From Desulfonatronovibrio hydrogenovorans DSM 9292 (lineage in GTDB: Bacteria; Desulfobacterota; Desulfovibrionia; Desulfovibrionales; Desulfonatronovibrionaceae), in NCBI RefSeq assembly GCF_000686525.1, contig NZ_JMKT01000009.1, positions 124,001-188,000 of the forward strand: a DNA stretch of 64,000 bases. The letters run 5' to 3'. The notes beneath the pieces are model-generated. The model ran no database searches, had not been told where the DNA came from, and worked only from the letters and a program-made list of their open reading frames with translations. Shown here in pieces: positions 33,793-43,072 of this stretch. Each line of letters begins with the position of its first letter. Position 1 is the stretch's first letter. Made by a program: the position numbers and the translations under genes.

Positions 33793-34539
33793 ATGGCCAA
33801 GTACCGCATCCATCCCCTGGTGGTTGGGTCCAAGCGATTTGACAAGTCAATGATGACTCATCAGTTCGGCTACGGAAAACCCTATATCATACCGATTTAC
33901 TGCTGGTATCTGGAAGGGGGCGATGGACATATCCTCATTGATACCGGGGAAATGAGTCCTGTCCAATCAGTGGATCGGGAAAATGATCTGGGCGGCCCCA
34001 TCCATACTTTTGAGCAGGCCCTGGCCAGTGTCGGAATTGAGCCCAAAGACGTTGATGCGGTTGTTCACACTCATCTCCATAATGATCATTGTGAAAACGA
34101 TTATAAATGTCTGAACGCAGAAATATTTGTCCATCCCCTGGAGCTTGAACACATCCACGATCCTCATCCCCTGGATTATAGATATCTTGAGGATTGCATC
34201 CTGGATGTTGAGGAAAATGGACAGATCAGAACAGTTGAAAAGGATAGTCAGCTTTTTCCGGGTGTAAGAGTAATACATACCCCTGCCCATACACCAGGGG
34301 GCATGAGTGTACTGGTAGATACTTTGAGTGGTACAGCCCTGATTACTGGGTTTTGTGTTATCCAGGAAAACCTTGATCCTCCTAGAGAGGTCCGGGCCAT
34401 GGAAATGGAGGTCATCCCACCCGGAACTCATGTTAACGTCTATGAAGCTTATGACATTGTGCTCAAGACTAGAAAAATGGCTGATATCATACTGCCTCTG
34501 CATGAACCGGCATTTGCCTCAGGTCAGGTCATCAGCTAG
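33793..34539 (+). CDS. Metallo-beta-lactamase-fold hydrolase, AHL-lactonase-like family
   Basis: A 248-residue metallo-beta-lactamase-fold protein: metal motif HTHLHNDH (H92, H94, H96, D98, H99), a second His in TPAHTPGG, and a third in LPLHEP. Overall it resembles N-acyl-homoserine-lactonase-type hydrolases, but the usual bridging Asp segment (GDA) reads ITGFCVIQEN with F187-C188, so the two-metal site may differ and lactonase activity should not be assumed. The start at 33793 has AAAGGAG seven bases upstream; a GTG at 33766 lacks one. It is a single gene after an eroded stretch. Confidence 0.82.
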   Translation: MAKYRIHPLVVGSKRFDKSMMTHQFGYGKPYIIPIYCWYLEGGDGHILIDTGEMSPVQSVDRENDLGGPIHTFEQALASVGIEPKDVDAVVHTHLHNDHCENDYKCLNAEIFVHPLELEHIHDPHPLDYRYLEDCILDVEENGQIRTVEKDSQLFPGVRVIHTPAHTPGGMSVLVDTLSGTALITGFCVIQENLDPPREVRAMEMEVIPPGTHVNVYEAYDIVLKTRKMADIILPLHEPAFASGQVIS

Positions 34540-34682
34540 GCTTTTTTCAGCATTCTGTCCTACAAGCTGTATTGGACAATGATTCATGTTCAGGTAAAAT
34601 GAATCAGGTTTGGATCCAGGCAGAGCCGGGGTTCCGTCCAATTCGAATGGATGTCTTAGATTTCAGATTTAGAGGTTAAGAT

Positions 34683-35645
34683 TTGAAAGATAGAATCGTA
34701 TTTTCAGGAGGATTGTGTACCAGGCGGACCTTTATAAAATCTGTTTCGGTTATTCTTGGCGGCATGGGATCAGCTTTAGTTTCTTTGGCTGGAGCTCAAA
34801 CATCCCAAGGCAGGAAGGTTCGTCCCGAAATAGGACTGGCCCTTGGCTCAGGCGGGGCAACAGGTCTTGCCCATATACCCATGCTGGAGGTTTTTGATGA
34901 ATTAGGTATTAAACCTGGGATCATTGCCGGCTCCAGCATTGGTTCCATTATTGGAGCCCTGTACGCATCCGGCCTGTCAGGGAAAGAGATAAGAAGGATT
35001 GTCAATGAATTTTCAGGTCTGAACATGGAAACTCTAAAAGTCCTGGTTCAAGGGGATTGGGGCCTGAAATTGACTGATCTGCTCAGGCTGGATCTTGATG
35101 CTGGAGGACTGGTGGACAGCCAGGGTTTTTTGAATTTTTTAAAAACAAAGATTCGGGTTTCTTCCTTTGAAGAACTGTCCATTCCGCTGAAAGTCGTTGC
35201 TGCCGACTACTGGAAGCGCAAACAAGTGGTTCTTGACAAAGGTGACTTGCTAAGTGCAGTCAAGGCCAGCATGGCCGTGCCAGGTCTTTTTGCACCAGTT
35301 GCCCTGAATGACAAACTGCTGGTGGACGGGGGAACAGTCAATCCCCTGCCATATGATATCCTGGAACAAGAGTGCGATATTGTCGTAGCTGTGGATGTTT
35401 CAGGAGATAGGACTGTTGAGCAGTCAGATCCCCCGGATCTTTCCGATTCCCTGTTCAATGCTTTTGAAATCATGCAGCAAAGCATTATTTTCGAGAAGAT
35501 GAAGCACAGGCAGCCTGACATCTATATCAGGCCCCAAGTAAGGGATGTGAGACTGCTTCATTTTCACAGATTCGGCCAGATCTTTGAACAGGCTGTTCCA
35601 GCTGCTGATAAACTAAAAAAAGAGCTGAAAAGTTATCTGGAATAA
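34683..35645 (+). CDS. Tat-exported patatin-like phospholipase
   Basis: A 320-residue protein. The N-terminus has a twin-arginine signal (TRRTFIKSVSVI, residues 13-24) with hydrophobic core and AGAQ cleavage region at about 36-39. The patatin domain has the oxyanion loop GSGGATG (55-61), nucleophile S85 in GSSIG, and the dyad Asp in LVDGGTVNP. It should cleave acyl esters of phospholipids in the periplasm or outer leaflet. The start TTG 34683 has GAGG seven bases upstream; there is no ATG upstream in frame. Patatins more often use Sec or no signal, so Tat export is notable. Confidence 0.83.
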   Translation: MKDRIVFSGGLCTRRTFIKSVSVILGGMGSALVSLAGAQTSQGRKVRPEIGLALGSGGATGLAHIPMLEVFDELGIKPGIIAGSSIGSIIGALYASGLSGKEIRRIVNEFSGLNMETLKVLVQGDWGLKLTDLLRLDLDAGGLVDSQGFLNFLKTKIRVSSFEELSIPLKVVAADYWKRKQVVLDKGDLLSAVKASMAVPGLFAPVALNDKLLVDGGTVNPLPYDILEQECDIVVAVDVSGDRTVEQSDPPDLSDSLFNAFEIMQQSIIFEKMKHRQPDIYIRPQVRDVRLLHFHRFGQIFEQAVPAADKLKKELKSYLE

Positions 35646-35770
35646 TCCCCTTATCTTGAGATCATCCTTTGTCATGATTGATCTGCAAAATAATGGGATC
35701 AGGAGGCCGGCCTTGCTGGAAAACAGGCTTATGGTGAACATGGATTACTTTGATTATCCGGAGGAAAACA

Positions 35771-36430
35771 ATGCGCAAATCAGCAATCATGGTCTGGCTG
35801 GCCTGTGCCATTCTTTTTTTTGCTTGTCCCTCGTCAGCAGATAATCCAGGGGACATATTTCTGCCTCAGCCAAACCTGCAAGGGGGCAAACCATTGATGG
35901 AAGTCCTGAAAAAGCGTCAGAGCACCCGCTCCTTCAGTTCTAAGGCTTTGTCTGATCAAATGCTTTCTGATCTTTTGTGGGCTGCCTTTGGCATAAACAG
36001 ACCGGAATCCGGGAAACGCACTGCCCCTTCAGCCAGAAACTGGCAGGAAGTGGATGTATACGCTGTCATGGAACAAAACGCCTACTTATACGAGCCCCAG
36101 ACCAATATCCTCAGGTTAAAGGCAGAAGGTGATCTGCGTTCACTGACCGGGACCCAGGATTTTGTGGTTCAGGCTCCGCTGAACCTGGTCTTTGTGGCTG
36201 ATACTGCCAGGATGACAGGCGTATCAGCCCATAACCTGGAAATGCTTGCAGGGGCTGATGTGGGGTTTATCAGTCAGAATGTGTATCTGTTCTGCGCTTC
36301 CAAGGAACTGGCAACAGTTGTCAGAGGTTCGGTGGATCGGGACAGACTGGGCCATGCCCTTGGTCTGCCTGAGACCAGCCTGATTGTTCTTGCCCAGAGT
36401 GTGGGCTACCCTGAAGCTGATGCTGAATAA
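35771..36430 (+). CDS. Exported nitroreductase-family protein
   Basis: A 219-residue nitroreductase (FMN-binding) with a Sec signal peptide (AIMVWLACAILFFACPSSA). The family pattern includes KRQSTRSFSSKALSDQML, LLWAAFGINRPESGKRTAPSARN and the C-terminal ALGLPE ... VGYPEADAE. SagB-type periplasmic nitroreductases share this small-size, exported form. The start at 35771 has GGAGG six bases upstream; an earlier ATG at 35750 would add eight unrelated residues. Its 3' end is 12 bp from the glycosyltransferase start. The redox substrate is unknown. Confidence 0.82.
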   Translation: MRKSAIMVWLACAILFFACPSSADNPGDIFLPQPNLQGGKPLMEVLKKRQSTRSFSSKALSDQMLSDLLWAAFGINRPESGKRTAPSARNWQEVDVYAVMEQNAYLYEPQTNILRLKAEGDLRSLTGTQDFVVQAPLNLVFVADTARMTGVSAHNLEMLAGADVGFISQNVYLFCASKELATVVRGSVDRDRLGHALGLPETSLIVLAQSVGYPEADAE

Positions 36431-36442
36431 CGGGGAAGACAG

Positions 36443-37423
36443 GTGAGGGTAGTAATCTTTTTTCCTCCGGCAGCCGGGCTGACCGGAGGAATGCAGGTGC
36501 TGGTCCAGGTTGCAGAGCGGTTAAGAGAGTTGAGCCACTGTCCAGTCTTTTTTCTATGGGAAAAAGGTCCGGAAAAGTTTCTTAAAGACATGGGCTTTGA
36601 GGTGGTTGTCAGCAGGGATTTCAGATTTAATACCTATGACCTGTTTCTTGTGCCCGAAGGCTGGCCCAATGTCCTGGCCCTTTCCATGAAAGCCGGGATC
36701 AGAAATTTTGTCTATTGTCAGAACTGGGCGTACCTGTTCAGTGGGCTTCCCCAGGGTGTGTCATGGCATGACCTGCCAGTGGAATTCATTTCTGTCTCTG
36801 ATCCGGTCAGGGTATTTATCCGAAAATCCCTGAACAGAAATACGCCGGTTATCCGGCCGGCCATTGATGACCAGATTTTTTATCCCCCAGAATCCAAACC
36901 CCGGGACCGGATTTACATAGCTTACATGCCCCGAAAGAACAAAGCCCTTTACAGACAGATCAGAAGGATATTCCAGGAGAGGAACAAAGACCTGGAAGTT
37001 AGCTGGGTCAGTATCGAGGGAGTGCCCCCTGACCAGGTGGCCGGTCATTTAAGAAAGAGCCATGTGTTCCTGGCAACCGGATTTCCCGAGGGTATTGGTC
37101 TTCCTCCTTTGGAGGCCATGGCCTGCGGTTGCTTTGTGACCGGATTTGCAGGTCTGGGAGGGTGGGACTATATGAGGCAGGCTGGTTCAGGTTATGTACC
37201 GGATATCCCTCTGCGACAGGTGGCATGGCAGGGCAATGGTTTTTACAGTGCTGACTACGATGTGCTGGATGCTGCTTTGAAGCTTGAGGCAGCAGTCAGG
37301 CTTTATAGAGACAGAGACCTTGGGCTGGAGGGCCTTCTGGAGCAGAGCAGACTGACTGTAAGGGCATATTCAAAAGAAAATCAGCAAAATGAACTTTCCC
37401 GGTGGATCAGGACTGTTAACTGA
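36443..37423 (+). CDS. Glycosyltransferase, group 1 (GT4-like)
   Basis: A 326-residue GT-B glycosyltransferase. The N-terminus MRVVIFFPPAAGLTGGMQVLVQVAERL is the usual acceptor domain start with a GGMQ segment, and the C-terminal half has the nucleotide-sugar site FPEGIGLPPLEAMACGCFVTGFAGLGG. The start is GTG 36443 with GGGGAAG upstream. It probably works on cell-surface glycan, but acceptor and donor are unknown. It follows the exported nitroreductase and is convergent with the histidine kinase gene 22 bp away; no polysaccharide cluster surrounds it. Confidence 0.8.
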   Translation: MRVVIFFPPAAGLTGGMQVLVQVAERLRELSHCPVFFLWEKGPEKFLKDMGFEVVVSRDFRFNTYDLFLVPEGWPNVLALSMKAGIRNFVYCQNWAYLFSGLPQGVSWHDLPVEFISVSDPVRVFIRKSLNRNTPVIRPAIDDQIFYPPESKPRDRIYIAYMPRKNKALYRQIRRIFQERNKDLEVSWVSIEGVPPDQVAGHLRKSHVFLATGFPEGIGLPPLEAMACGCFVTGFAGLGGWDYMRQAGSGYVPDIPLRQVAWQGNGFYSADYDVLDAALKLEAAVRLYRDRDLGLEGLLEQSRLTVRAYSKENQQNELSRWIRTVN

Positions 37424-37445
37424 CCAATGTTCATGATTTTCCAGG

Positions 37446-40400
37446 TCAAGACTGATCTTGGAGAACACGTTTCAATTCCTGCCTGAGATCTCCTAACCTG
37501 AAGGGTTTTTGCAGAAACCCGGCCAGTCCCTGACCTTCGAAACCCTGGGTGGCTTCCTGCTCATTATAGCCGCTGCAGAGGATCACTTTTATGTCAGGAT
37601 TGATTTTTATTAGATGTTCAAAGGTCTCTACCCCGTCCATGTTGGGCATCATCAGATCAAGGATTACGCAGACAATTTCATGGGCACGCCCTTGAAACAG
37701 TTTGACAGCTTCTACTCCGTCCCTGGCGGTCAGGACTTTGAAGCCCATCTCATCCAGGGCTTCTTTTGCCAGGGTCAGAATCATTTCCTCATCATCCACC
37801 ACAAGTATTGTACCGGTCATTTCTTTGTCCGGTACTTTTACGGCTGAATGGGTTGGACGGGTGGAGTCAGAGCCTTCCAGGCTGACTGATTTTGGAAAGA
37901 GAACCCTGATGGTGGTTCCTTTGCCAGGCGCACTTTGGACCATGATGGCCCCGTCATGGCCCTGGATGATTCCCAGAACAGCAGAAAGTCCCAGTCCGCG
38001 TCCGGTGAATTTGGTGGAAAAAAACGGATCAAACAATTTCTGCAGGGTTCTGGAATCCATTCCCTGGCCTGAGTCAGTAACCTCCAGCCATACATACCGG
38101 CCTGGCCTTGCTTTTTTCTCACACCGGCTTTTGCTTAAGTAATCAGAATCACAGTCCATTATTCCGCTGGATATGACCACCTCCCCTGGGCCGGACCCAA
38201 GGGCTTCCGAGGCATTGGTTATGAGGTTCATGACCACTTGCTGGATTTGACCCGGGTCAGCCTGGATTTTTGGAATATCCGGGTTCAGATCCAGCTTTAG
38301 ATGAATATTCTTGGAAATGGTGGACATGAAAAGCTGAGCATTTTCCGAAGCAATCCGGTTCAGGTCAATGGATTTGATAACGAACTTGCCTTTGCCTGAA
38401 TAGGCCAGCATCTGCCTGGTCAGATCAGCAGCTTTACTGGCAGCCTGCTGAGCCCGTTCCAGGCGGGTCCATTCTTTTGACCCGGGGGTGAGGTCGTCCA
38501 TTACCATTTCCAGGCTGCCCATCATGGCTGCCAGCAGGTTGTTAAAGTCGTGGGCTATGCCACCAGCCAGCACTCCAAGGCTCTCAAGCTTCTGGGAGTG
38601 AAGCAGGCGTCTTTCCATTTTAAGCCGGTCTGCCTGGGCCTGCTTGACTTCAGTAATATCCCTGCCTGCTCCAACAATGGCCACAACATTGCCCTGATCA
38701 TCCAGGACTGATTTGTCAGCCCAGGCCAGCCAGCGCCAGCCTTTTCTGGTCATTGCCCTTTGTTCAAGATAACAGGAATAGGGGGGTTTATACAGGCTTT
38801 CCATGGTCTTGGCAGTCTGCTCCTGATCCTCCTCATGGACCAGGGGCATGAAGTTCTGTCCAAGCAGCTCTTGCTCGGATTTTCCAAAAAGATCGCAATA
38901 GGACTTGCTTACAAACTGGAATCTGCCCTGCGCATCAATCTTGACCACCAGGTCGGTCTGGTTTTCCACCAGAAGCCTGTATTTTTCTTCATTTTTACGC
39001 AGGGCTTCTTCATATTGCTTCCTGGAGGTAATGTCCTTGAAGATGCATACAGTCTCACCGTCCATGGTCTTAAATTCACTTATTTCCAACCATGACCCTC
39101 CGGCCAGAGGTTCCTCAACAGGACTGCCAGGATTACGGTGATTCTGCAGTTTGCCTTCAATCCATTTTTGTTCATGATCAACTGCATTCAGAAATATTTT
39201 TTTCCGGGCACAGGCTGTTATAAATTCCTGATAGGAAGTTCCCTGAGAAGATTTATTTTCAAGGATATGAAAGAATTCCATAAAAGTGGAATTGTAAACT
39301 GTCAGCCGGTCCTTGTCGTCAAAAAGAACAAAAGCATCGTCAATTGATTCAATGGCCTGGAATAATCTGGCTTTGGCCAGCTCAGCCCTTTTTTCCAGGG
39401 TGTCCATCAGGCCTGACATTTTCTGGGCCATATTGTTAAAGGTCTGGGCCAGATGCCCCAGTTCATCGGAAGAAGTTACAGGAGCCCTGGCTGAGAGGTC
39501 CCCTGTACTCATCAGGTCAGCGGCTCTGGAAAGCCCGGCCACGTTTCTGGATATGCTTTTATAGATAATCAATGCTATGATGCCGGACAGTATCAGCGAG
39601 AAAATAAGGGTCATGCCCATGACCAGGTTGGCTGCAAGGGCGGTTCTGGTGATGAGGTTCAGGCCTTTACCCATTTCCTGATCAGCCTGGCTGACAAGTC
39701 TGGCTGAAATGGGTTCCAGGAATTCCATCTGAAGATCAAACTCGTTGAACTTGCTTATTATATCCCGGTCAATATCAAGCATACTTTCGGCCAGGGCTCT
39801 GTAGTCGTTGATAAGCCTGACCAGTTCTTGTCCATGGCCGGAATCAGCAAGATTATAGTTCAGGATGCCCTGTTCCAGCAAAGTCATTTTATTCAGGGCC
39901 GACTGCATATACGGTCTTTGTCTGGTTATCAGGTAATCCTTTTCAAAGGTCCTGGATTCAAGGGCCAGGATAAGCAGGTCCTGGTTCCCGACATTTTCAA
40001 GACCCAGAAACAGGGCATCAGAGACCTGGGTCAGTCTTTGCTGGACCCCGGTTTCCCGGCGTCCTATGAGGGAAACAAGTTCCACTGCCTCGTCTAAGGC
40101 CAGGGAGTAAAGCTCAGCTGAGGAAAGGTAAAAATCAATGTTAGCAATGTTTCTGCGAAACTCCTGACTGACCTGGGAATCGGCAATAAGCTGCTGAAGA
40201 TCATGGCTTATGAAGACAACCCTGGACAGCTCCTCCCTGATTTGGGGCATGAAAAACTCATGAGCCCGGTCAAAGCCCATGGAAGGCCAGCGAAGGAAAA
40301 AATCTCTTTCCATCTGCCTGGTCCTCTGCAGCCCAGCCTCCATTTGTAAGGCCATATTCCTGATTTGGCTGCTGGTCAGGATGGTGTTTTCCATCCTGGT

Positions 40401-40553
40401 CTGAATGGTACGGATGGATGCAAAGCCGGTCAGGGCAACCAGGGCAATCAAAAGGAGCATGCAACCCATTGATATGGATAGTTTTTTGGCTACTTCAAGT
40501 TTTTCCCAGCCAGATTTTATGGATGGGATTATTCCTATTGCTCTTCTGAACAA
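37446..40553 (-). CDS. Hybrid sensor histidine kinase with HBM-like periplasmic region, HAMP, two PAS, and receiver
   Basis: A 1035-residue membrane sensor. TM1 is at about residues 25-48, and a periplasmic all-helical region of some 260 residues follows, with QMERDFFLR and EKDYLITRQRPYM segments that recall the helical bimodular (HBM) ligand domain. TM2 is at about 305-335, then HAMP, two PAS domains (roughly 400-510 and 530-640), HisKA with phospho-acceptor H668 (GGIAHDFNN), HATPase, and a C-terminal receiver with D966 (VILDLMMPNMDG). All catalytic residues are present. Start TTG 40553 overlaps the binding-lipoprotein gene by 19 bp. The ligand is probably presented by that lipoprotein. The phosphorelay target is not in the window. 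Confidence 0.88.
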   Translation of the reverse strand: MFRRAIGIIPSIKSGWEKLEVAKKLSISMGCMLLLIALVALTGFASIRTIQTRMENTILTSSQIRNMALQMEAGLQRTRQMERDFFLRWPSMGFDRAHEFFMPQIREELSRVVFISHDLQQLIADSQVSQEFRRNIANIDFYLSSAELYSLALDEAVELVSLIGRRETGVQQRLTQVSDALFLGLENVGNQDLLILALESRTFEKDYLITRQRPYMQSALNKMTLLEQGILNYNLADSGHGQELVRLINDYRALAESMLDIDRDIISKFNEFDLQMEFLEPISARLVSQADQEMGKGLNLITRTALAANLVMGMTLIFSLILSGIIALIIYKSISRNVAGLSRAADLMSTGDLSARAPVTSSDELGHLAQTFNNMAQKMSGLMDTLEKRAELAKARLFQAIESIDDAFVLFDDKDRLTVYNSTFMEFFHILENKSSQGTSYQEFITACARKKIFLNAVDHEQKWIEGKLQNHRNPGSPVEEPLAGGSWLEISEFKTMDGETVCIFKDITSRKQYEEALRKNEEKYRLLVENQTDLVVKIDAQGRFQFVSKSYCDLFGKSEQELLGQNFMPLVHEEDQEQTAKTMESLYKPPYSCYLEQRAMTRKGWRWLAWADKSVLDDQGNVVAIVGAGRDITEVKQAQADRLKMERRLLHSQKLESLGVLAGGIAHDFNNLLAAMMGSLEMVMDDLTPGSKEWTRLERAQQAASKAADLTRQMLAYSGKGKFVIKSIDLNRIASENAQLFMSTISKNIHLKLDLNPDIPKIQADPGQIQQVVMNLITNASEALGSGPGEVVISSGIMDCDSDYLSKSRCEKKARPGRYVWLEVTDSGQGMDSRTLQKLFDPFFSTKFTGRGLGLSAVLGIIQGHDGAIMVQSAPGKGTTIRVLFPKSVSLEGSDSTRPTHSAVKVPDKEMTGTILVVDDEEMILTLAKEALDEMGFKVLTARDGVEAVKLFQGRAHEIVCVILDLMMPNMDGVETFEHLIKINPDIKVILCSGYNEQEATQGFEGQGLAGFLQKPFRLGDLRQELKRVLQDQS

Positions 40554-41815
40554 TTGAGGTCAGCTCCTGGTTCAAAAGTGGAGATTATGTTTTTGGACAG
40601 AGAAAGATAAGTGGCCTGTGGATTATCAAGACGGATCAGTTTGTACTTTGGAATTCCACAGTCACCGAACCTGTTGCAGGACAACCTGCCGGTTAGTCCA
40701 TTAAAACCCTTTAAGGAGCAGATTTCTTCCCGCAGGGTGTGGCGACCAATGACCAGAGATCCTTCATCATTTATAAAGGCTGTATTTTCTAGAGCCTGAA
40801 AAAGCATCCTGGCTGCATCATAGTGGTGGCCGTAAAAGGTCCCAATGATGGTTTGCCCAAACATATCAGCATAATCATCGTACAGCTTTCTGGATTCGTG
40901 GCTTTCAGTCATGTACGGGGTGACGAAATACATTTCTCTGTTGATGTCCCTGATCTTCTTAATGAATGGTTCATTGACCAGTCCGTCTGCACCGACTAGA
41001 ACCAGGTCTTTAAGGCCGCTCATGGTTGCGACCTGGTTTACTATGTAGTCGGCTTCAGGTGAGAAGATGGGAAAAAAGAGCATCCCTGCTCCAGACATTT
41101 CAATGCCATGAAGGAGCGGAGCCATATTCTGATCTCCCCGGGTCACCCCGCCGGAAAATACTGTTTCCCCACCTATTTTTCGGTATTCCAGCTCAAAGAG
41201 TTCAACCAGACTCCTGGTGTAAGGATCCCCGTCATTGACCGTGGCCGCTCTGGTGATGGCCAAGTCATTGATGGAAAAGTAAGCAACTGCATAGCCCATG
41301 AATTTGTCGTTGGGTGCAGTTCGGAAAAAACCTGAATGCCAGTGTTCTCCAGGTTGACCATCAAAACTGGTCAAAGATGGTGCTGTTGCTGATCCGGAAA
41401 TCATTGACAATCCAGCCCTGGAAAAGATTTCTGCAGCCGGTATGCTGGATATGGAGCAGGTTCCTCCATGGACTGCCACGATTTGAGGGTTGCTGGCAAT
41501 CTTTTGAGCGGTGATATATCCGCCTTCCCTTGTACATCTTTCATCTTCGGCAATTATGACGAGGGGATGGCCGTGAATGTCACCTCCCCACTGTGCTGCT
41601 GCCAAGCGGGCAATGTTTACGTTTTCCTGACCTAGAGGGCCAAGTTCACCGGTCAAGGCCTGCATGCTGACAATTTTTACGGGTTCACCCGGGGCCAGAA
41701 TCACGCATCCCAAGGGGTCCTGACAGACAAAAGGTTCTTTGGAATCCCGGGTACAGCCGGATAATAAAAACAGGGAAACAAAGAGGAGCGTAAGAACGAT
41801 TTTTAATCTGAACAT
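40535..41815 (-). CDS. LivK-like periplasmic binding lipoprotein, probable co-sensor
   Basis: A 426-residue type-1 periplasmic binding protein. It has a lipoprotein signal (LFLLSGC, Cys at about residue 21) and the binding fold typical of branched-chain amino acid/amide receptors (VKIVSMQALTGELGPLGQENVNIARLAAAQWGG). No ABC transporter permease or ATPase gene is nearby. Its stop lies inside the start of a hybrid histidine kinase with a periplasmic domain, so the pair most likely senses together. azlC and azlD for branched-chain amino acid export lie just downstream of the far side. The ligand is a branched-chain amino acid, amide or aromatic compound by family. Confidence 0.85.
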   Translation of the reverse strand: MFRLKIVLTLLFVSLFLLSGCTRDSKEPFVCQDPLGCVILAPGEPVKIVSMQALTGELGPLGQENVNIARLAAAQWGGDIHGHPLVIIAEDERCTREGGYITAQKIASNPQIVAVHGGTCSISSIPAAEIFSRAGLSMISGSATAPSLTSFDGQPGEHWHSGFFRTAPNDKFMGYAVAYFSINDLAITRAATVNDGDPYTRSLVELFELEYRKIGGETVFSGGVTRGDQNMAPLLHGIEMSGAGMLFFPIFSPEADYIVNQVATMSGLKDLVLVGADGLVNEPFIKKIRDINREMYFVTPYMTESHESRKLYDDYADMFGQTIIGTFYGHHYDAARMLFQALENTAFINDEGSLVIGRHTLREEICSLKGFNGLTGRLSCNRFGDCGIPKYKLIRLDNPQATYLSLSKNIISTFEPGADLNCSEEQ

Positions 41816-41977
41816 ATTCTGCTGCCTGATAATTACTTAAAAACATGTCTGGTGGCCATTGTGCACATTATGGTAAAATATTTTTCATTAATTCCCCATT
41901 GATGTCAATAATGAGACTAAAAAGTGACTCTACTGGTAAACGTGAAAACGCGGTCAGGAAAAGAGGTCGATCTATCT

Positions 41978-42295
41978 TTATCCGGAGAAGACCAGGTATC
42001 TGAGCAGGGAGACACAGATCAGTCCGGTGATCAGGGATGCAATAAGGTTGCGGGTTAATATGGCCACCAGGGCTGTCAGGGCGGCTGAGATGATTTCTGG
42101 CGGTCCTTTGTCCACCAGAGTGGGAACTATGATCGCTACCAGGATGGAAGCAGGGACATGGCTGAGAAAACACCTGACTCTGGGGGAAGGGTTGATTCGA
42201 CTGACCACAAAGAGGCCACCAGCCCGGGTGAAGTAAGTGGTCATGGCCATGCCGATGATGGCTGCAATGGCGATCCAGCCGGAATAATCAGGCAT
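41978..42295 (-). CDS. azlD: AzlD-type branched-chain amino acid exporter subunit
   Basis: A 105-residue membrane protein with three hydrophobic helices and the AzlD hallmark TYFTRAGGLFVV and SRINPSPRVRCFLSHVPASILVAIIVPTL. It is the small partner of AzlC in a two-part exporter of branched-chain amino acids. The start at 42295 overlaps the azlC stop (ATGCCTGA); the earlier ATG at 42334 is inside azlC and is not preferred. Confidence 0.87.
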   Translation of the reverse strand: MPDYSGWIAIAAIIGMAMTTYFTRAGGLFVVSRINPSPRVRCFLSHVPASILVAIIVPTLVDKGPPEIISAALTALVAILTRNLIASLITGLICVSLLRYLVFSG

Positions 42296-43001
42296 CCCTG
42301 CATGCTCCTGTAAGGCCGCCGGCAAGGCCGCCAAAAATTATATACCATTTACCCGGCAATAGAACAAAGGCGATGCCTGCGACCAGACCGGCCACCAGCC
42401 AGACCGGTATCTGGGCCTTGCCTTTCCAGAAAAAGGTAAGCAGAGCGATGAAAACAGCTGTAAAGGCAAAATCCAGTCCAAGAATAGACGGATCAGCCAG
42501 GTATCTGTCAATCCAGTAGGCAGTAGCAGCTCCCAGCAGGGTGGCCAGGTTCCAGAATAGATAAATGCACAGACCAGATCCAAGAAAGAACCCGGCATCT
42601 CTACTTCCTGAGGCCATTTCTCTTACTGACAATGCCCAGGACTCATCAGTCATGAAAAAAAGGCTGAAGTATGTCTTGCCCGGGGACAGTCTGACCAGCC
42701 ATTCCCTCATGGCTGCACCCATCAGGATATGTCTCAGATTGACCACAAAGGTGGTCATGACAATGGTCAGTATCGGCAGGTGGGGGCTCCACAACTCCAA
42801 AGCCATAAGCTGGGAAGCTCCGGCAAAGACCAGCAGGCTCATGAGCTGGGCTTGAACCAGGGTCATTCCGGCCTGGACGGCCAGCACTCCAAAGACCAGC
42901 CCGTAGGCGAATACTCCAAGCCCTAAGGGGATGCATTTATTAAATCCATTGCTGATTCCCTGTCTGGTGAATATGATCCGTGCGTCCTGACCTGTTTTCA
43001 T
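42288..43001 (-). CDS. azlC: AzlC-type branched-chain amino acid exporter subunit
   Basis: A 237-residue membrane protein with about six helices and AzlC features such as GLGVFAYGLVFGVLAVQAG, SLLVFAGASQLMALELW, MGAAMREWL and FFMTDESWAL. It exports branched-chain amino acids with AzlD. It is the first gene of the pair and is 71 bp from the M24 peptidase stop on the same strand. Association with a LivK-like binding protein further downstream suggests local sensing and disposal of amino acids, which is inference. Confidence 0.88.
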   Translation of the reverse strand: MKTGQDARIIFTRQGISNGFNKCIPLGLGVFAYGLVFGVLAVQAGMTLVQAQLMSLLVFAGASQLMALELWSPHLPILTIVMTTFVVNLRHILMGAAMREWLVRLSPGKTYFSLFFMTDESWALSVREMASGSRDAGFFLGSGLCIYLFWNLATLLGAATAYWIDRYLADPSILGLDFAFTAVFIALLTFFWKGKAQIPVWLVAGLVAGIAFVLLPGKWYIIFGGLAGGLTGACRDA

Positions 43002-43072
43002 TGATCTTAAGCTTTGAAAAAATTCTTGCTGGTTAATTAGAGAAAGACGTTTTTATGATTCCTGGCACAAAG

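Noticed and set aside
33793-34539. Calling this gene a quorum-quenching AHL lactonase
   Set aside because: The bridging Asp segment is changed to Phe-Cys and there is no LuxI/LuxR gene in the window; only the fold can be supported.
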